DNA of 28,163 nucleotides from an uncultured Collinsella sp. Its GTDB lineage: Bacteria; Actinomycetota; Coriobacteriia; Coriobacteriales; Coriobacteriaceae. The notes under the pieces are model-generated. The model ran no database searches, was not told the DNA's origin, and saw only the letters and a list, made by a program, of their open reading frames with translations. This document shows, piece by piece, positions 15,731 to 23,434 of this stretch; the stretch's first letter is position 1, and every line of letters starts with the position of its first letter. The position numbers and the translations under genes are program-made. The DNA is taken from positions 1 through 28,163 of the forward strand of contig CAAEDE010000072.1 of assembly GCA_900754525.1 (NCBI GenBank). Reading direction: 5' to 3'.

Positions 15731-17173
15731 GTGCTTAATAGATTCCGCATGCTTGTCGCCTGTGCTTTGACCTTCGCGCTTTGCTGGGTGCCGGGATTTG
15801 CGTTTGCTGGGGTCGCTGAGGACGGGGCCCAGGTTGCTGCGACCGCTCATGGGCTTTCCTATGGGATCGAGGGTTTTGAGCGGTTGGCCAAGGGGACCGC
15901 TCGTGCTATGGAGGGCCAGCCTGAGGGCTACCGGTTTCCCGTTGACGAGGATGTGGACCTTGTAGTGGCGCCTGCTGCCGATCGCGTTGTGGTGTGGATA
16001 TCGCCCAAGGCGGCCGAGAAGTATGGATTGGATCCGCAGGACAACGAGTGCGTATCGGGTCTCAAGGCCCTCGTCTGTGAGCTCGACAGCGCAAACTCCA
16101 TGGGAGGTGCGCAGCTAGGGGACGTTGATCTTCCTTGGTATGTTACGGCGGAAACAACGTTTGATGCCGGCGGGTATACCTATGGCTTTGACGAGCGCGG
16201 TGCGGATGGGGACCGCTATGTGGTGATTGCATCGGCCTCGGGTGATGCCAAGGGCGGCGCGCGTTGGCTTGATAGCGCTCAAATGGTAGAAGCATCGTCT
16301 GTCGTATTGCGGGATGAGCAGGGCCCCTTGACCTCTCTGGCCTCCTTTTTAGGCGGCATCGACTACCGCCCGTTTTGGGTGTCCATTAAAACGAGTGGCC
16401 TTGCCCTGGTGATTGCCTTTGCGCTGGGCCTGTTTGCCGCGTGGAAGACTATGGGTACCTCGAGTCGCATCAAGGGCCTGCTCGATTCAGTCTTTACGAT
16501 TCCTATGGTGCTGCCGCCCACGGTCTGCGGCTTTCTGCTCCTCATGCTGTTTGGCCGCTCGACCGGGGTGGGCCAGTGGCTCATCGCGCACGGCATCTCG
16601 ATCGTCTTTACCTGGCCCGCGGCGGTCATTTCGGCCGTCGTTGTGTCGTTTCCGCTGGTCTACCGCACGGCGCTCGGAGCCTTTGAGAGCCTTGACACGC
16701 AGATGCTCGATGCCGCGCGAACCCTGGGATGGTCCGAGCGTCGCATCTTTACCAAGCTTATGATGCCGCTTGGCTGGCCCTCGATTGCCGCCGGCGCGGT
16801 GCTTGCCTTCGCGCGTGCCATGGGCGAGTTTGGCTGCACCCTGTTCTTTGCGGGCAACTACGCCGGCATTACCCAGACCATCCCCATCGCCATCTACTTT
16901 GAGTGGATGGGCGGCAACACGTCGGTGGCCCTCTTTTGGGTCGTGGTCGTAATTGCGTTCAGCTTCCTGGTCATTCTGTTCATCAACATGTATACGGCGC
17001 ATTCGCAAAAGTATCGCGAGCGTGGTCTCTCCCGTGCAGAGCGCAAACAGGCCAAAGATCTCGCCGGACAGGGCGATTCGCTCGACCCGGCGGGCGGCGA
17101 TGCCTTGCGTATCGATCGCGAGGCGCTGGCCGAGCTTATGCGCGATGACGCCGTCTCGAAGGGAGGTCGATAG
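15731..17173 (+). CDS. modB: molybdate ABC permease with extra extracytoplasmic N-terminal domain
   Basis: The C-terminal half (about residues 215-440) is a normal ModB permease with several membrane helices and the cytoplasmic EAA loop LDAARTLGWSERRIFTKLMM that contacts ModC. The N-terminus is unusual. A signal-peptide-like segment (residues about 1-27, ending GFAFAG) is followed by about 180 soluble residues with no recognised domain, rich in Gly, Asp and aromatic residues. ModB proteins are usually 220-280 residues, so at 480 this one is nearly doubled. A GTG at 15731 was chosen because GGAG lies 6 nt before it and it directly precedes the signal sequence; an open frame extends to 15662 without support. 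A charged cytoplasmic tail of about 50 residues follows the last helix. Confidence 0.88.
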   Translation: MLNRFRMLVACALTFALCWVPGFAFAGVAEDGAQVAATAHGLSYGIEGFERLAKGTARAMEGQPEGYRFPVDEDVDLVVAPAADRVVVWISPKAAEKYGLDPQDNECVSGLKALVCELDSANSMGGAQLGDVDLPWYVTAETTFDAGGYTYGFDERGADGDRYVVIASASGDAKGGARWLDSAQMVEASSVVLRDEQGPLTSLASFLGGIDYRPFWVSIKTSGLALVIAFALGLFAAWKTMGTSSRIKGLLDSVFTIPMVLPPTVCGFLLLMLFGRSTGVGQWLIAHGISIVFTWPAAVISAVVVSFPLVYRTALGAFESLDTQMLDAARTLGWSERRIFTKLMMPLGWPSIAAGAVLAFARAMGEFGCTLFFAGNYAGITQTIPIAIYFEWMGGNTSVALFWVVVVIAFSFLVILFINMYTAHSQKYRERGLSRAERKQAKDLAGQGDSLDPAGGDALRIDREALAELMRDDAVSKGGR

Positions 17174-17176
17174 ACC

Positions 17177-18247
17177 ATGTCGCTTGTCCTGGATATCAAA
17201 AAGCACTATCCCGGCTTTACCCTCGACATTCAGCTCGATGCCGGCGAGGAGCGTGTGGCGCTGCTGGGCGCCTCGGGTTGCGGCAAGAGCTGCACGCTGC
17301 GCTGCATTGCCGGCGTGGAGGCACCCGACGAGGGCAAGATCGTCGTCAACGGCATGACCTTTTTTGACTCTGCGACGGGCATCAACCTTTCGCCCCAGGA
17401 GCGAAAATGCGCTCTGATGTTTCAAAACTATCAGCTGTTCCCTAATATGACGGTGGCCGATAACGTGTGCGCCGGCGTTGAGGGTGCAGGCGACGCCGCA
17501 GCGCGCAGACAACTTGCCGAGCGCTACCTGGGTATCTTTGGACTGGTCGACTTTGCCGACCGTTATCCCGCGCGCCTCTCGGGCGGCCAGCAGCAGCGTG
17601 TGGCGCTTGCTCGCATGGTGGCGGCACACCCGGGCATTTTTATGTTCGACGAGCCCATGAGCGCGCTCGACGCGTATCTCAAGAGCGCGCTTGAGCAGAA
17701 CATGCTCGACCTGTTCGACGTCTGTAACCGTACCGTGCTCTACGTGAGCCACGATATTGACGAGGCATGCCGCCTGTGCGAGCGCATTTGCGTGATGCAT
17801 AACGGGCATGTGGAGGAGATCGGCTCCGTCGAGGACGTGGTCCGCCGGCCGCAAACCTTGGCTGCGCTGCGCCTGACGGGCTGCAAGAATACGAGCCGCG
17901 CGCGTAAGATCGGCGACGAGGAAGTTGAGGCCCTCGACTGGGGCATGACCTTCAACGTGGGCCGTGAGGTTCCCGATAACGTGGCGTACCTCGGTATTCG
18001 TGCGAGCTACTTCCATATGGACAACCGCGCAGAGCGGGGTCGTAACAGCTACGACCTGCATGTGGCTCGCGTGAGCGATTCGCGTTTTGAGCGCTTGGTG
18101 CTGTTGGACGTGCCACGTGTCGATGCGCCGACGCGCCTGCAGTGGAAGGTCAACAAGGTGAGTGTGCCTGTAGAGGAGTTGCCGCAGGCGGGGGAGACTT
18201 TGCGCATGCATTTTGATGCCAGCAGGATCCATTTGGTTTGTCGATAG
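17177..18247 (+). CDS. modC: molybdate ABC transporter, ATP-binding protein
   Basis: The 356-residue ATPase powers the ModB channel. Walker A is GASGCGKSC (residues 31-39), the Q-loop MFQNYQLFPN (81-90), the signature LSGGQQQR (134-141), Walker B IFMFDEP (154-160) and the switch histidine His192 (VSHDIDEA). After the nucleotide-binding domain about 120 residues form a likely TOBE/MOP-type regulatory domain that may sense molybdate. It starts 3 nt after the modB stop, with GGGAGG ahead, and closes the modABC operon. Confidence 0.93.
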   Translation: MSLVLDIKKHYPGFTLDIQLDAGEERVALLGASGCGKSCTLRCIAGVEAPDEGKIVVNGMTFFDSATGINLSPQERKCALMFQNYQLFPNMTVADNVCAGVEGAGDAAARRQLAERYLGIFGLVDFADRYPARLSGGQQQRVALARMVAAHPGIFMFDEPMSALDAYLKSALEQNMLDLFDVCNRTVLYVSHDIDEACRLCERICVMHNGHVEEIGSVEDVVRRPQTLAALRLTGCKNTSRARKIGDEEVEALDWGMTFNVGREVPDNVAYLGIRASYFHMDNRAERGRNSYDLHVARVSDSRFERLVLLDVPRVDAPTRLQWKVNKVSVPVEELPQAGETLRMHFDASRIHLVCR

Positions 18248-18250
18248 CGC

Positions 18251-18294
18251 CAGATAATGCCGTCGGGGATATATATGCCTCGGCGGCTTATCTG
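18251..18294 (+). terminator. probable terminator of modABC
   Basis: CAGATAATGCCG (18251-18262) pairs with CGGCTTATCTG (18284-18294) with one bulged T, and an inner CGGGG/CCTCG helix closes a short AT loop. Only three Ts follow, so termination strength is uncertain. Confidence 0.55.
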
Positions 18295-18680
18295 TTTGCC
18301 GTTCGCCGAATGAAGGATGACAAACTCTTATCAAACAAGATAATTATTTATTAAACGACGGCACACGAGGCTGTCGTACGAATGTCAACGGTGTTCGCAG
18401 GGGCGATGACCGTTGATATAGTTGACCTCGACTGGTTAAGGAGGGTGCGCACATGCCGCAGACGACATACATTCGCCGCGTTGCCGCGCGCGCCCAGCAT
18501 ATGGCTCGGAGTCGCATATGAGCAGGTATGTTCACGGCTCCGGGAGAGACGACGCACAACTAAATCATCGACCGCAAAGCAGGTTCCCTAAAATTCCGGG
18601 TTTGAGCACGGCCGGGCAATCGCCGTCCGTCGTGCATCGATACCGCTGTTATCCGTTTTTGGTTCGAGAGGGGAACCGTT
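18295..18680. other. 386-nt gap before the double-cubane gene
   Basis: The gap begins AT-rich (18325-18355, a likely promoter area), then carries an 8-bp inverted repeat TCAACGGT (18385-18392) / ACCGTTGA (18409-18416), an operator candidate. A small open frame with a very good ribosome binding site lies at 18453. No known riboswitch or tRNA was recognised here. Confidence 0.45.
18453..18521 (+). CDS. possible 22-residue leader peptide
   Basis: ATG at 18453 is preceded by a near-perfect AAGGAGGGTG Shine-Dalgarno with 8-nt spacing, stronger than those of most genes here. The peptide MPQTTYIRRVAARAQHMARS plus two residues is basic (five arginines) and ends at a TGA that overlaps a second ATG (18518) opening a 56-codon frame into the next gene's start. 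It matches no family I know. It might be a leader peptide or a remnant; the evidence is the ribosome binding site alone. Confidence 0.3.
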   Translation: MPQTTYIRRVAARAQHMARSRI

Positions 18681-19964
18681 ATGGCTGAAGAATTCGATTT
18701 TCATCCGATGTGGGAGAGCCTCGGCATGAATCTTGCCGACCACGATATGCTGCTGGGCGCCGTGGGCCAGATGTACGGGGACATGTTCCTGTCGCAGAAC
18801 AACCGCCCCAAGTCCACGTCCTACTTGGACTTTGTGGCCACCAACATCCATAGCGGCCGCATTAAGGAGATGCTCGACAAGAAGGAGGCTGGCGAGGCCA
18901 CCAAAATCGTGGGCTCGTTCTGCGTGTACGTGCCCGAGGAGATCGTGCTTGCCTGTGACGGCATTCCCGTTGGTCTGTGCTCGGGTGCCGATTGGGCAAC
19001 GGACAAGGTCGAGGAGCACTTGCCGCGCAACACTTGTCCGCTTATCAAGAGCTTTGCCGGCTTTAAGCTGGGTGAGGTCTGCCCCTACATCGAGTCGAGT
19101 GACTTGGTGGTAGGCGAGAACACCTGTGATGGCAAGAAGAAGGCCTACGAGTTTTTTGCCACGCAAAAGAACATGTACGTCATGGATATTCCCAACGTGC
19201 ACGACGAGTCGACGCTCGTGACCTGGAAGGCCGAGGTTAAAAAGCTTGCTGCCAAGATTGAGGAAGAGTGCGGCGTCACGATTACGCCTGAGCGTCTGAA
19301 GGCCGCCATCCGCGCCGTCAATGAGAAGCGTCGCGCCCTGCAGCGCCTCGCTGCCACGCGCGCTGCCGACCCAGCGCCCATTAGCGGTCTCGACAGCCTG
19401 CTGACCGTTCAGGCCGCCTTTATGGACGACACGTCGCGTCTGACCGGAGCCATCAACGATATGGCGGCCGAGTGTGAGCAGCGTGTCGAGGCCGGAGAGG
19501 GCGTGGCGCCCAAGGGAACCAAGCGCATCCTGTACACCGGCACGCCCATGGCCGTGCCCAACTGGAAGCTGTTCAACCTCATCGAGAAGGCCGGCGGCGT
19601 TGTGGTGGGCGAGGAGTCCTGCACGGGTTCGCGCTATTACAAGGACTTGGTCGATGAGTCCGGTGAGACGGTTGACGAGATGCTCGATGCTATCGCCGAG
19701 CGCTACTTTAAGATCAACTGTGCCGTCTTTACGCCCAACGACCAGCGTATGAAGGACATTGTCCAGATGGCCAAGGACCTGCATGCCGACGGCATTGTCG
19801 ACGTGGCCCTGCAGTTCTGCACGCTCTACGAGATGGAGTCGTTTGCCGTGGAGAAGGCTGCCGAGGAGGCCGGCATTCCGCTTATGCACATCACGACCGA
19901 CTACGCCGGCGAGGACGCAGGCCAACTGCAAACCAGGATGGAGGCTTTCTTGGAAACCATTTAG
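18681..19964 (+). CDS. double-cubane-type protein 1 (2-hydroxyacyl-CoA dehydratase HgdB family)
   Basis: The 427-residue protein belongs to the HgdB/HgdC-family of iron-sulfur proteins. The motif NTCDGKKKAYEF (Cys149) and spaced cysteines at 81, 100, 119, 134, 314, 347 and 380 match the single-subunit double-cubane cluster proteins (YjiM-like) rather than the two-subunit dehydratases. Such proteins receive very low-potential electrons from an ATP-dependent activator; characterised members reduce small molecules, but physiological substrates are mostly unknown. GAGGGGAACCGTT precedes the ATG. Compared with its paralogue at 20.1 kb it has a longer N-terminus (about 39 residues) and lacks one cysteine (TGTPMAV against TGCPVGG). 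It is followed by a structured repeat. Confidence 0.87.
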   Translation: MAEEFDFHPMWESLGMNLADHDMLLGAVGQMYGDMFLSQNNRPKSTSYLDFVATNIHSGRIKEMLDKKEAGEATKIVGSFCVYVPEEIVLACDGIPVGLCSGADWATDKVEEHLPRNTCPLIKSFAGFKLGEVCPYIESSDLVVGENTCDGKKKAYEFFATQKNMYVMDIPNVHDESTLVTWKAEVKKLAAKIEEECGVTITPERLKAAIRAVNEKRRALQRLAATRAADPAPISGLDSLLTVQAAFMDDTSRLTGAINDMAAECEQRVEAGEGVAPKGTKRILYTGTPMAVPNWKLFNLIEKAGGVVVGEESCTGSRYYKDLVDESGETVDEMLDAIAERYFKINCAVFTPNDQRMKDIVQMAKDLHADGIVDVALQFCTLYEMESFAVEKAAEEAGIPLMHITTDYAGEDAGQLQTRMEAFLETI

Positions 19965-19980
19965 GGCTATCCGTCCCGGC

Positions 19981-20080
19981 GGCTTTCCCAGGCACCCGAT
20001 CTTGCCGTTCAAACCGTCGCCTGCGAATCAAAGTACGCGACGCTCCTCTTTCACGGCAACCTCGGGCACCTGGGAAAGCC
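19981..20080. repeat. structured intergenic repeat, copy 1
   Basis: A 100-nt element flanked by perfect 12-bp arms (GGCTTTCCCAGG at 19981-19992, complement at 20069-20080). Inside, CCCGA pairs with TCGGG, TTGCCG with CGGCAA and CGTCGC with GCGACG. Copy 2 at 21281 has the same length and a conserved core (AAACCGTCGC, AAAGTACGC, GCTCCTCTTTC). It lacks a T-run. Confidence 0.8.
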
Positions 20081-20118
20081 GTTTCCTTGGTTGGTTAAAA
20101 GGTTTGTTAAGGAGTTAT

Positions 20119-21282
20119 ATGTCGGAAAATATTGAGCAGCCGTTGCCGCGCACGTTTGAGGAGTTCAACGAGCAGCGCAAGGCGGCGTTTATTCGCGTCA
20201 AGGATTATAAGCAGGCGGGTAATCGCCTGGTCGGCTTTTTGTGCAGCTATACGCCGCTCGAGATTATCGATGCCGCAGGGGCTGCGAGCGTGGCTCTGTG
20301 CGGTACGTCCGATGAGGTGATTCCCGAGGCCGAGAAGGTGCTGCCGGCAAATCTGTGTCCGCTCATCAAGTCGACGTACGGGTTTGCCTATTCGCAAAAG
20401 TGCCCGTTTACGTACTTTAGCGACATGATCATCGGCGAGACTACCTGCGACGGCAAGAAGAAGATGTACGAGCTACTCAACGAGCTCAAGCGCACGCACA
20501 TTCTGCATCTTCCGCAGGGTCGCGATCGTGCCTACGAGCGTGAAGGCTGGTACGAGGAGTGCCGCCTGCTCAAGGAGGAGCTCGAGGACTTCTACGGCAT
20601 CACGATTACCGACGATGACCTGCGCGCTGCCGTCCGTCGTCGCAACCGCTTGCGTGCGGCCCAGCTCGAGATGTTTGCGCTGCAGGCCAACCAGCCGGCG
20701 GCCATGAGCGGCGTCGACCTGATGAGCACCATGTTTGCCGGTACGTTCAGCTTTGATATCGAGGCCTATACGCAGCAGCTGGAGCAAAAGGTTGCCAAGC
20801 TGCGTGAGGCCTACGACGCGGGCGAGCGCCCGGTTGCGGCGGACGCCAAGCGCATTCTGATCACCGGCTGCCCGGTGGGCGGCGTGATCAACAAGATCGG
20901 CCGCACCATCGAGTCCAATGGCGGCGTGGTCGTGTGCATGGACGATTGCTCGGGCGAGCGCACAGCGGCCATGATGATCGATCCAGAGGCTCCCGACATC
21001 CTGCGTGCCATCGCCGACCGCTACCTGGACATCAACTGCTCGGTCATGACGCCCAACGACGGCCGTATGGAAAACACGCTGGCCATGTGCGAGAAGTACC
21101 ACGTCGATGGCGTAGTGGAGAGCGTGCTACAGGCCTGCCACACCTTTAACGTGGAGAGCGCGCGCATGCAGGAGGCTGTCGAGGGCGCGGGTATTCCGTA
21201 TATGAAGATCGAGACCGACTACAGCAACGGTGACATGGGCCAGATCGAGACGCGCATCGCCGCCTTCATCGAAACCCTCTAG
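20119..21282 (+). CDS. double-cubane-type protein 2 (2-hydroxyacyl-CoA dehydratase HgdB family)
   Basis: The 387-residue paralogue of the upstream gene has the same architecture, with TTCDGKKKMYELL (Cys110) and cysteines at 42, 61, 80, 95, 277, 307 and 340 that align with those of protein 1. It also has Cys251 (TGCPVGG), Cys273 and Cys324. It should bind a double-cubane [8Fe-9S]-type cluster and accept electrons from the activator encoded next (inference from family). The ATG at 20119 has AAGGAG directly upstream; the open frame continues upstream through the structured repeat, but that part is not protein-like. Whether the two paralogues act together or on different substrates cannot be said. 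Confidence 0.88.
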   Translation: MSENIEQPLPRTFEEFNEQRKAAFIRVKDYKQAGNRLVGFLCSYTPLEIIDAAGAASVALCGTSDEVIPEAEKVLPANLCPLIKSTYGFAYSQKCPFTYFSDMIIGETTCDGKKKMYELLNELKRTHILHLPQGRDRAYEREGWYEECRLLKEELEDFYGITITDDDLRAAVRRRNRLRAAQLEMFALQANQPAAMSGVDLMSTMFAGTFSFDIEAYTQQLEQKVAKLREAYDAGERPVAADAKRILITGCPVGGVINKIGRTIESNGGVVVCMDDCSGERTAAMMIDPEAPDILRAIADRYLDINCSVMTPNDGRMENTLAMCEKYHVDGVVESVLQACHTFNVESARMQEAVEGAGIPYMKIETDYSNGDMGQIETRIAAFIETL

Positions 21283-21380
21283 CTTCCTCAGGCACCGGAT
21301 CTTGCTCCTCAAACCGTCGCTTGCGTACCCAAAGTACGCTGCGCTCCTCTTTCGGGGCAATCTCCGGCACCTGAGAAACC
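21281..21380. repeat. structured intergenic repeat, copy 2
   Basis: Same 100-nt element as copy 1, overlapping the last two bases of the preceding stop codon. CTCAGG pairs with CCTGAG, CCGGA with TCCGG, TTGC with GCAA, and the apical GCGTAC with GTACGC around CCAAA. An extra CTCTAG/CTAGAG pair extends it to 21277-21385. Substitutions relative to copy 1 keep the stems paired. Confidence 0.8.
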
Positions 21381-21437
21381 TAGAGCTAAGGCGCCTGAAC
21401 GCGCCGCTACCTTTGATGTTTAGATTGGGAGAGAGCC

Positions 21438-22202
21438 ATGATAGGGATCGGGATCGATATCGGGTCTACGGCGGCTAAGGCTGCCGTGGTCGACGGGGAG
21501 GGCTCGGTGGCGTGGACGTGCGTGCAGCCAACCGGGTTCTCCTCGGTCGATGCTTCCGAGCGGCTGCGCGAGGCACTGGCAGCGGCCGGCTATGACGTGG
21601 CTGCCGACGACGCGCGTGTGGTCGCGACGGGCTACGGCCGTGTCGCCGTGCCCTATGCGCACAAGGTCGTGACCGAGATTACCTGCCACGGCACCGGTGC
21701 CGTGCGTCTGTTTGGCGACCACGGCACCGTGATCGACGTGGGCGGTCAGGACACCAAGGTCATTCAGCTTAAAAGTGGCCGCGTGGCCAAGTTTGCCATG
21801 AACGACAAGTGCGCCGCCGGCACGGGGCGCTTTTTGGAGATTATGGCCGACCGCCTAGGCATTTCCCAGCAGCAGATGGCCGACCTGGCGCGTTCCGGCG
21901 AACCCACCAAGATCAGCAGCATGTGCACCGTGTTTGCCGAAAGCGAGGTTATCAGCCTGATCGGTCGCGGCGAGCCGCGCGAGAACATTGCGCGCGGCGT
22001 GATCGACAGCGTGGTCTCGCGCGTGGCGACCATGGCCGGGCAGGCCGCGGGCGCCCCGTACTACCTGACCGGTGGCCTGTGCGAGAACGCCTTCGTGGTG
22101 GAGCGGTTGGGCGAGCTACTGGGGTCGCCGGTGACCACCTCGCCCCAGGCTCGCTTTGCCGGTGCCATCGGCGCGGCGATTCGCGCCGCCTCCTTGACCT
22201 AG
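21438..22202 (+). CDS. ATP-dependent activator (archerase) of the BcrAD/BadFG family
   Basis: The 254-residue ASKHA-fold ATPase begins MIGIGIDIGSTAAKAAVVDG, the phosphate-1 motif. VIDVGGQDTKVIQL forms the phosphate-2 region. The cysteines that bridge a single [4Fe-4S] cluster between the two subunits of the dimer lie at 125 (NDKCAAGTGRF) and 163 (SSMCTVFAESEV). It hydrolyses ATP to push electrons to very low potential and reduces partner HgdB-type proteins. Its position right after two such proteins suggests it serves both. GGGAGAGAG precedes the ATG. The next gene starts 14 nt after its stop. Confidence 0.93.
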   Translation: MIGIGIDIGSTAAKAAVVDGEGSVAWTCVQPTGFSSVDASERLREALAAAGYDVAADDARVVATGYGRVAVPYAHKVVTEITCHGTGAVRLFGDHGTVIDVGGQDTKVIQLKSGRVAKFAMNDKCAAGTGRFLEIMADRLGISQQQMADLARSGEPTKISSMCTVFAESEVISLIGRGEPRENIARGVIDSVVSRVATMAGQAAGAPYYLTGGLCENAFVVERLGELLGSPVTTSPQARFAGAIGAAIRAASLT

Positions 22203-22216
22203 GGGTGTACCGCGAC

Positions 22217-23434
22217 ATGCGCATCCTCAATATCTCGGCACAAAAACCAGATAGCACCGGCAGCGGCACCTACCTTGCCGCGCTCGTGCGCGAGCAGATC
22301 GAGACAGGGCATCGCGCCGCCGTGCTTTGCGGCGCGGCACCGGGTGATACCCAAGGCGAGCTGGACCGGCGTGCTGCCGTGTTTGCCGTGCCGTTCGAGT
22401 CGCCCGAGCTGCCGTTTCCCATCTGCGGTATGTCCGATGTCATGCCCTATCCCTCCACGCGCTATCGTGACCTGACGCCTTCGATGCTCAAGGCATTTGA
22501 GCGGGCATTTGCTGCTGCAATCAATCGGGCGGTGGCTGAGTTTCGGCCCGATCTGGTGCTCTGCCATCACCTGTATCTAGTGACCGCATTGGCGCGCGAG
22601 TGCGTCCGGGGCGTGCCGGTTGTTGCCGTGTGCCATTCGACCGATCTGCGCCAGCTGCGTTCGCATGCGCTCGAGCGCGATCGCATCGTAAGTGCGGTTC
22701 GTCGACTCGATGCCGTCTTTGCGCTCCATGCTGAGCAGGCTGAGCAGATTGGCCTGGTGTGCGGCGTCGATGCCGATCGCATCCACGTGATTGGGACGGG
22801 TTACGACCATCGCGTCTTCTGCCGCGACGCAAGCGTGGCGAGGCAGCCTGGATCGCTTGTGTACGTGGGCAAGATTTGCTTTAAAAAGGGCGTCGAGTCG
22901 CTGGTCCGAGCCGTGTCATTGCCGATTGACGATGACGTCCGCCCATCTGGCTTGGTACTTGTGGGCGGTCGCGGGGACGATGCCGAGTACGCGCGTATCG
23001 AGCGCTTGACCGCGGCCTCGGATGTGCCGGTGACGCTGGCGGGGCGCCTGGATAGCGATGGGCTCGTGCGCGCCTACCGCAGTTCCGACGTCTTTGTGCT
23101 GCCTTCGTTTTACGAGGGTCTGCCGCTCGTGACGATCGAGGCCCTCGCGTGCGGCTGCAAAGTTGTGGCGACCGATTTGCCCGGCGTTCGTCCCTGGATG
23201 GAGGCGATGCTTCCCGGCGCTCCCGTGACGTGGGTGGCGCCGCCGCGTATGACGGATGTCGACACGCCCGAGGCGGCCGACCTTCCGTTGTTTGAGCACG
23301 CACTGGCAGATGCTATCGCGCTGGCGCTTGCGGCTCCGCCTTCGACGTTCGAGCCGTCGGCGGTCTCTTGGGAAGCGTGCCTGGGGCGTATACTTAAAGT
23401 CGTTGATTTGTTGGAAGGGGGTTCGTATGGCTGA
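22217..23434 (+). CDS. family 4 glycosyltransferase translationally coupled to selD
   Basis: The 405-residue cytoplasmic protein has the GT-B fold of GT4 enzymes. The N-terminal domain starts MRILNISAQKPDSTGSGTYL with a donor/acceptor-binding glycine loop. The C-terminal domain has LVYVGKICFKKGVESLVRAV, and the retaining-type EX7E motif lies at about residues 300-308 (FYEGLPLVTIEALACG). GT4 enzymes transfer sugar from nucleotide sugars to many acceptors. The last 8 nt overlap the selD start (ATGGCTGA), a strong sign of joint expression. By analogy with SenB, a glycosyltransferase that makes a selenosugar from selenophosphate in selenoneine biosynthesis, a role in selenium metabolism is possible (inference). 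A cell-envelope role is the plain alternative. Confidence 0.88.
   Translation: MRILNISAQKPDSTGSGTYLAALVREQIETGHRAAVLCGAAPGDTQGELDRRAAVFAVPFESPELPFPICGMSDVMPYPSTRYRDLTPSMLKAFERAFAAAINRAVAEFRPDLVLCHHLYLVTALARECVRGVPVVAVCHSTDLRQLRSHALERDRIVSAVRRLDAVFALHAEQAEQIGLVCGVDADRIHVIGTGYDHRVFCRDASVARQPGSLVYVGKICFKKGVESLVRAVSLPIDDDVRPSGLVLVGGRGDDAEYARIERLTAASDVPVTLAGRLDSDGLVRAYRSSDVFVLPSFYEGLPLVTIEALACGCKVVATDLPGVRPWMEAMLPGAPVTWVAPPRMTDVDTPEAADLPLFEHALADAIALALAAPPSTFEPSAVSWEACLGRILKVVDLLEGGSYG

Noticed and set aside
16487..18334. 615-codon open frame antisense to modBC
   Set aside because: His/Arg/Ala-rich composition is typical of an antisense shadow in GC-rich DNA; modB and modC on the other strand have clear motifs.
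18382..18591. 69-codon frame in the gap before the double-cubane gene
   Set aside because: Starts inside an inverted repeat without a ribosome binding site; Arg/Thr-rich composition looks random.
18295..18680. tRNA-Sec gene near the selenium operon
   Set aside because: No long acceptor/variable arm with a TCA anticodon loop was found in this gap or other intergenic regions.
19759..20118. N-terminal extension of double-cubane protein 2 into the previous gene
   Set aside because: The extension reads a shadow of gene 1 and then the structured repeat; AAGGAG before ATG 20119 fixes the start.
18681..21282. (R)-2-hydroxyglutaryl-CoA dehydratase subunits of glutamate fermentation
   Set aside because: No CoA-transferase, hydroxyglutarate dehydrogenase or decarboxylase genes nearby, and both proteins carry the TCDGKKK motif of single-subunit double-cubane proteins.
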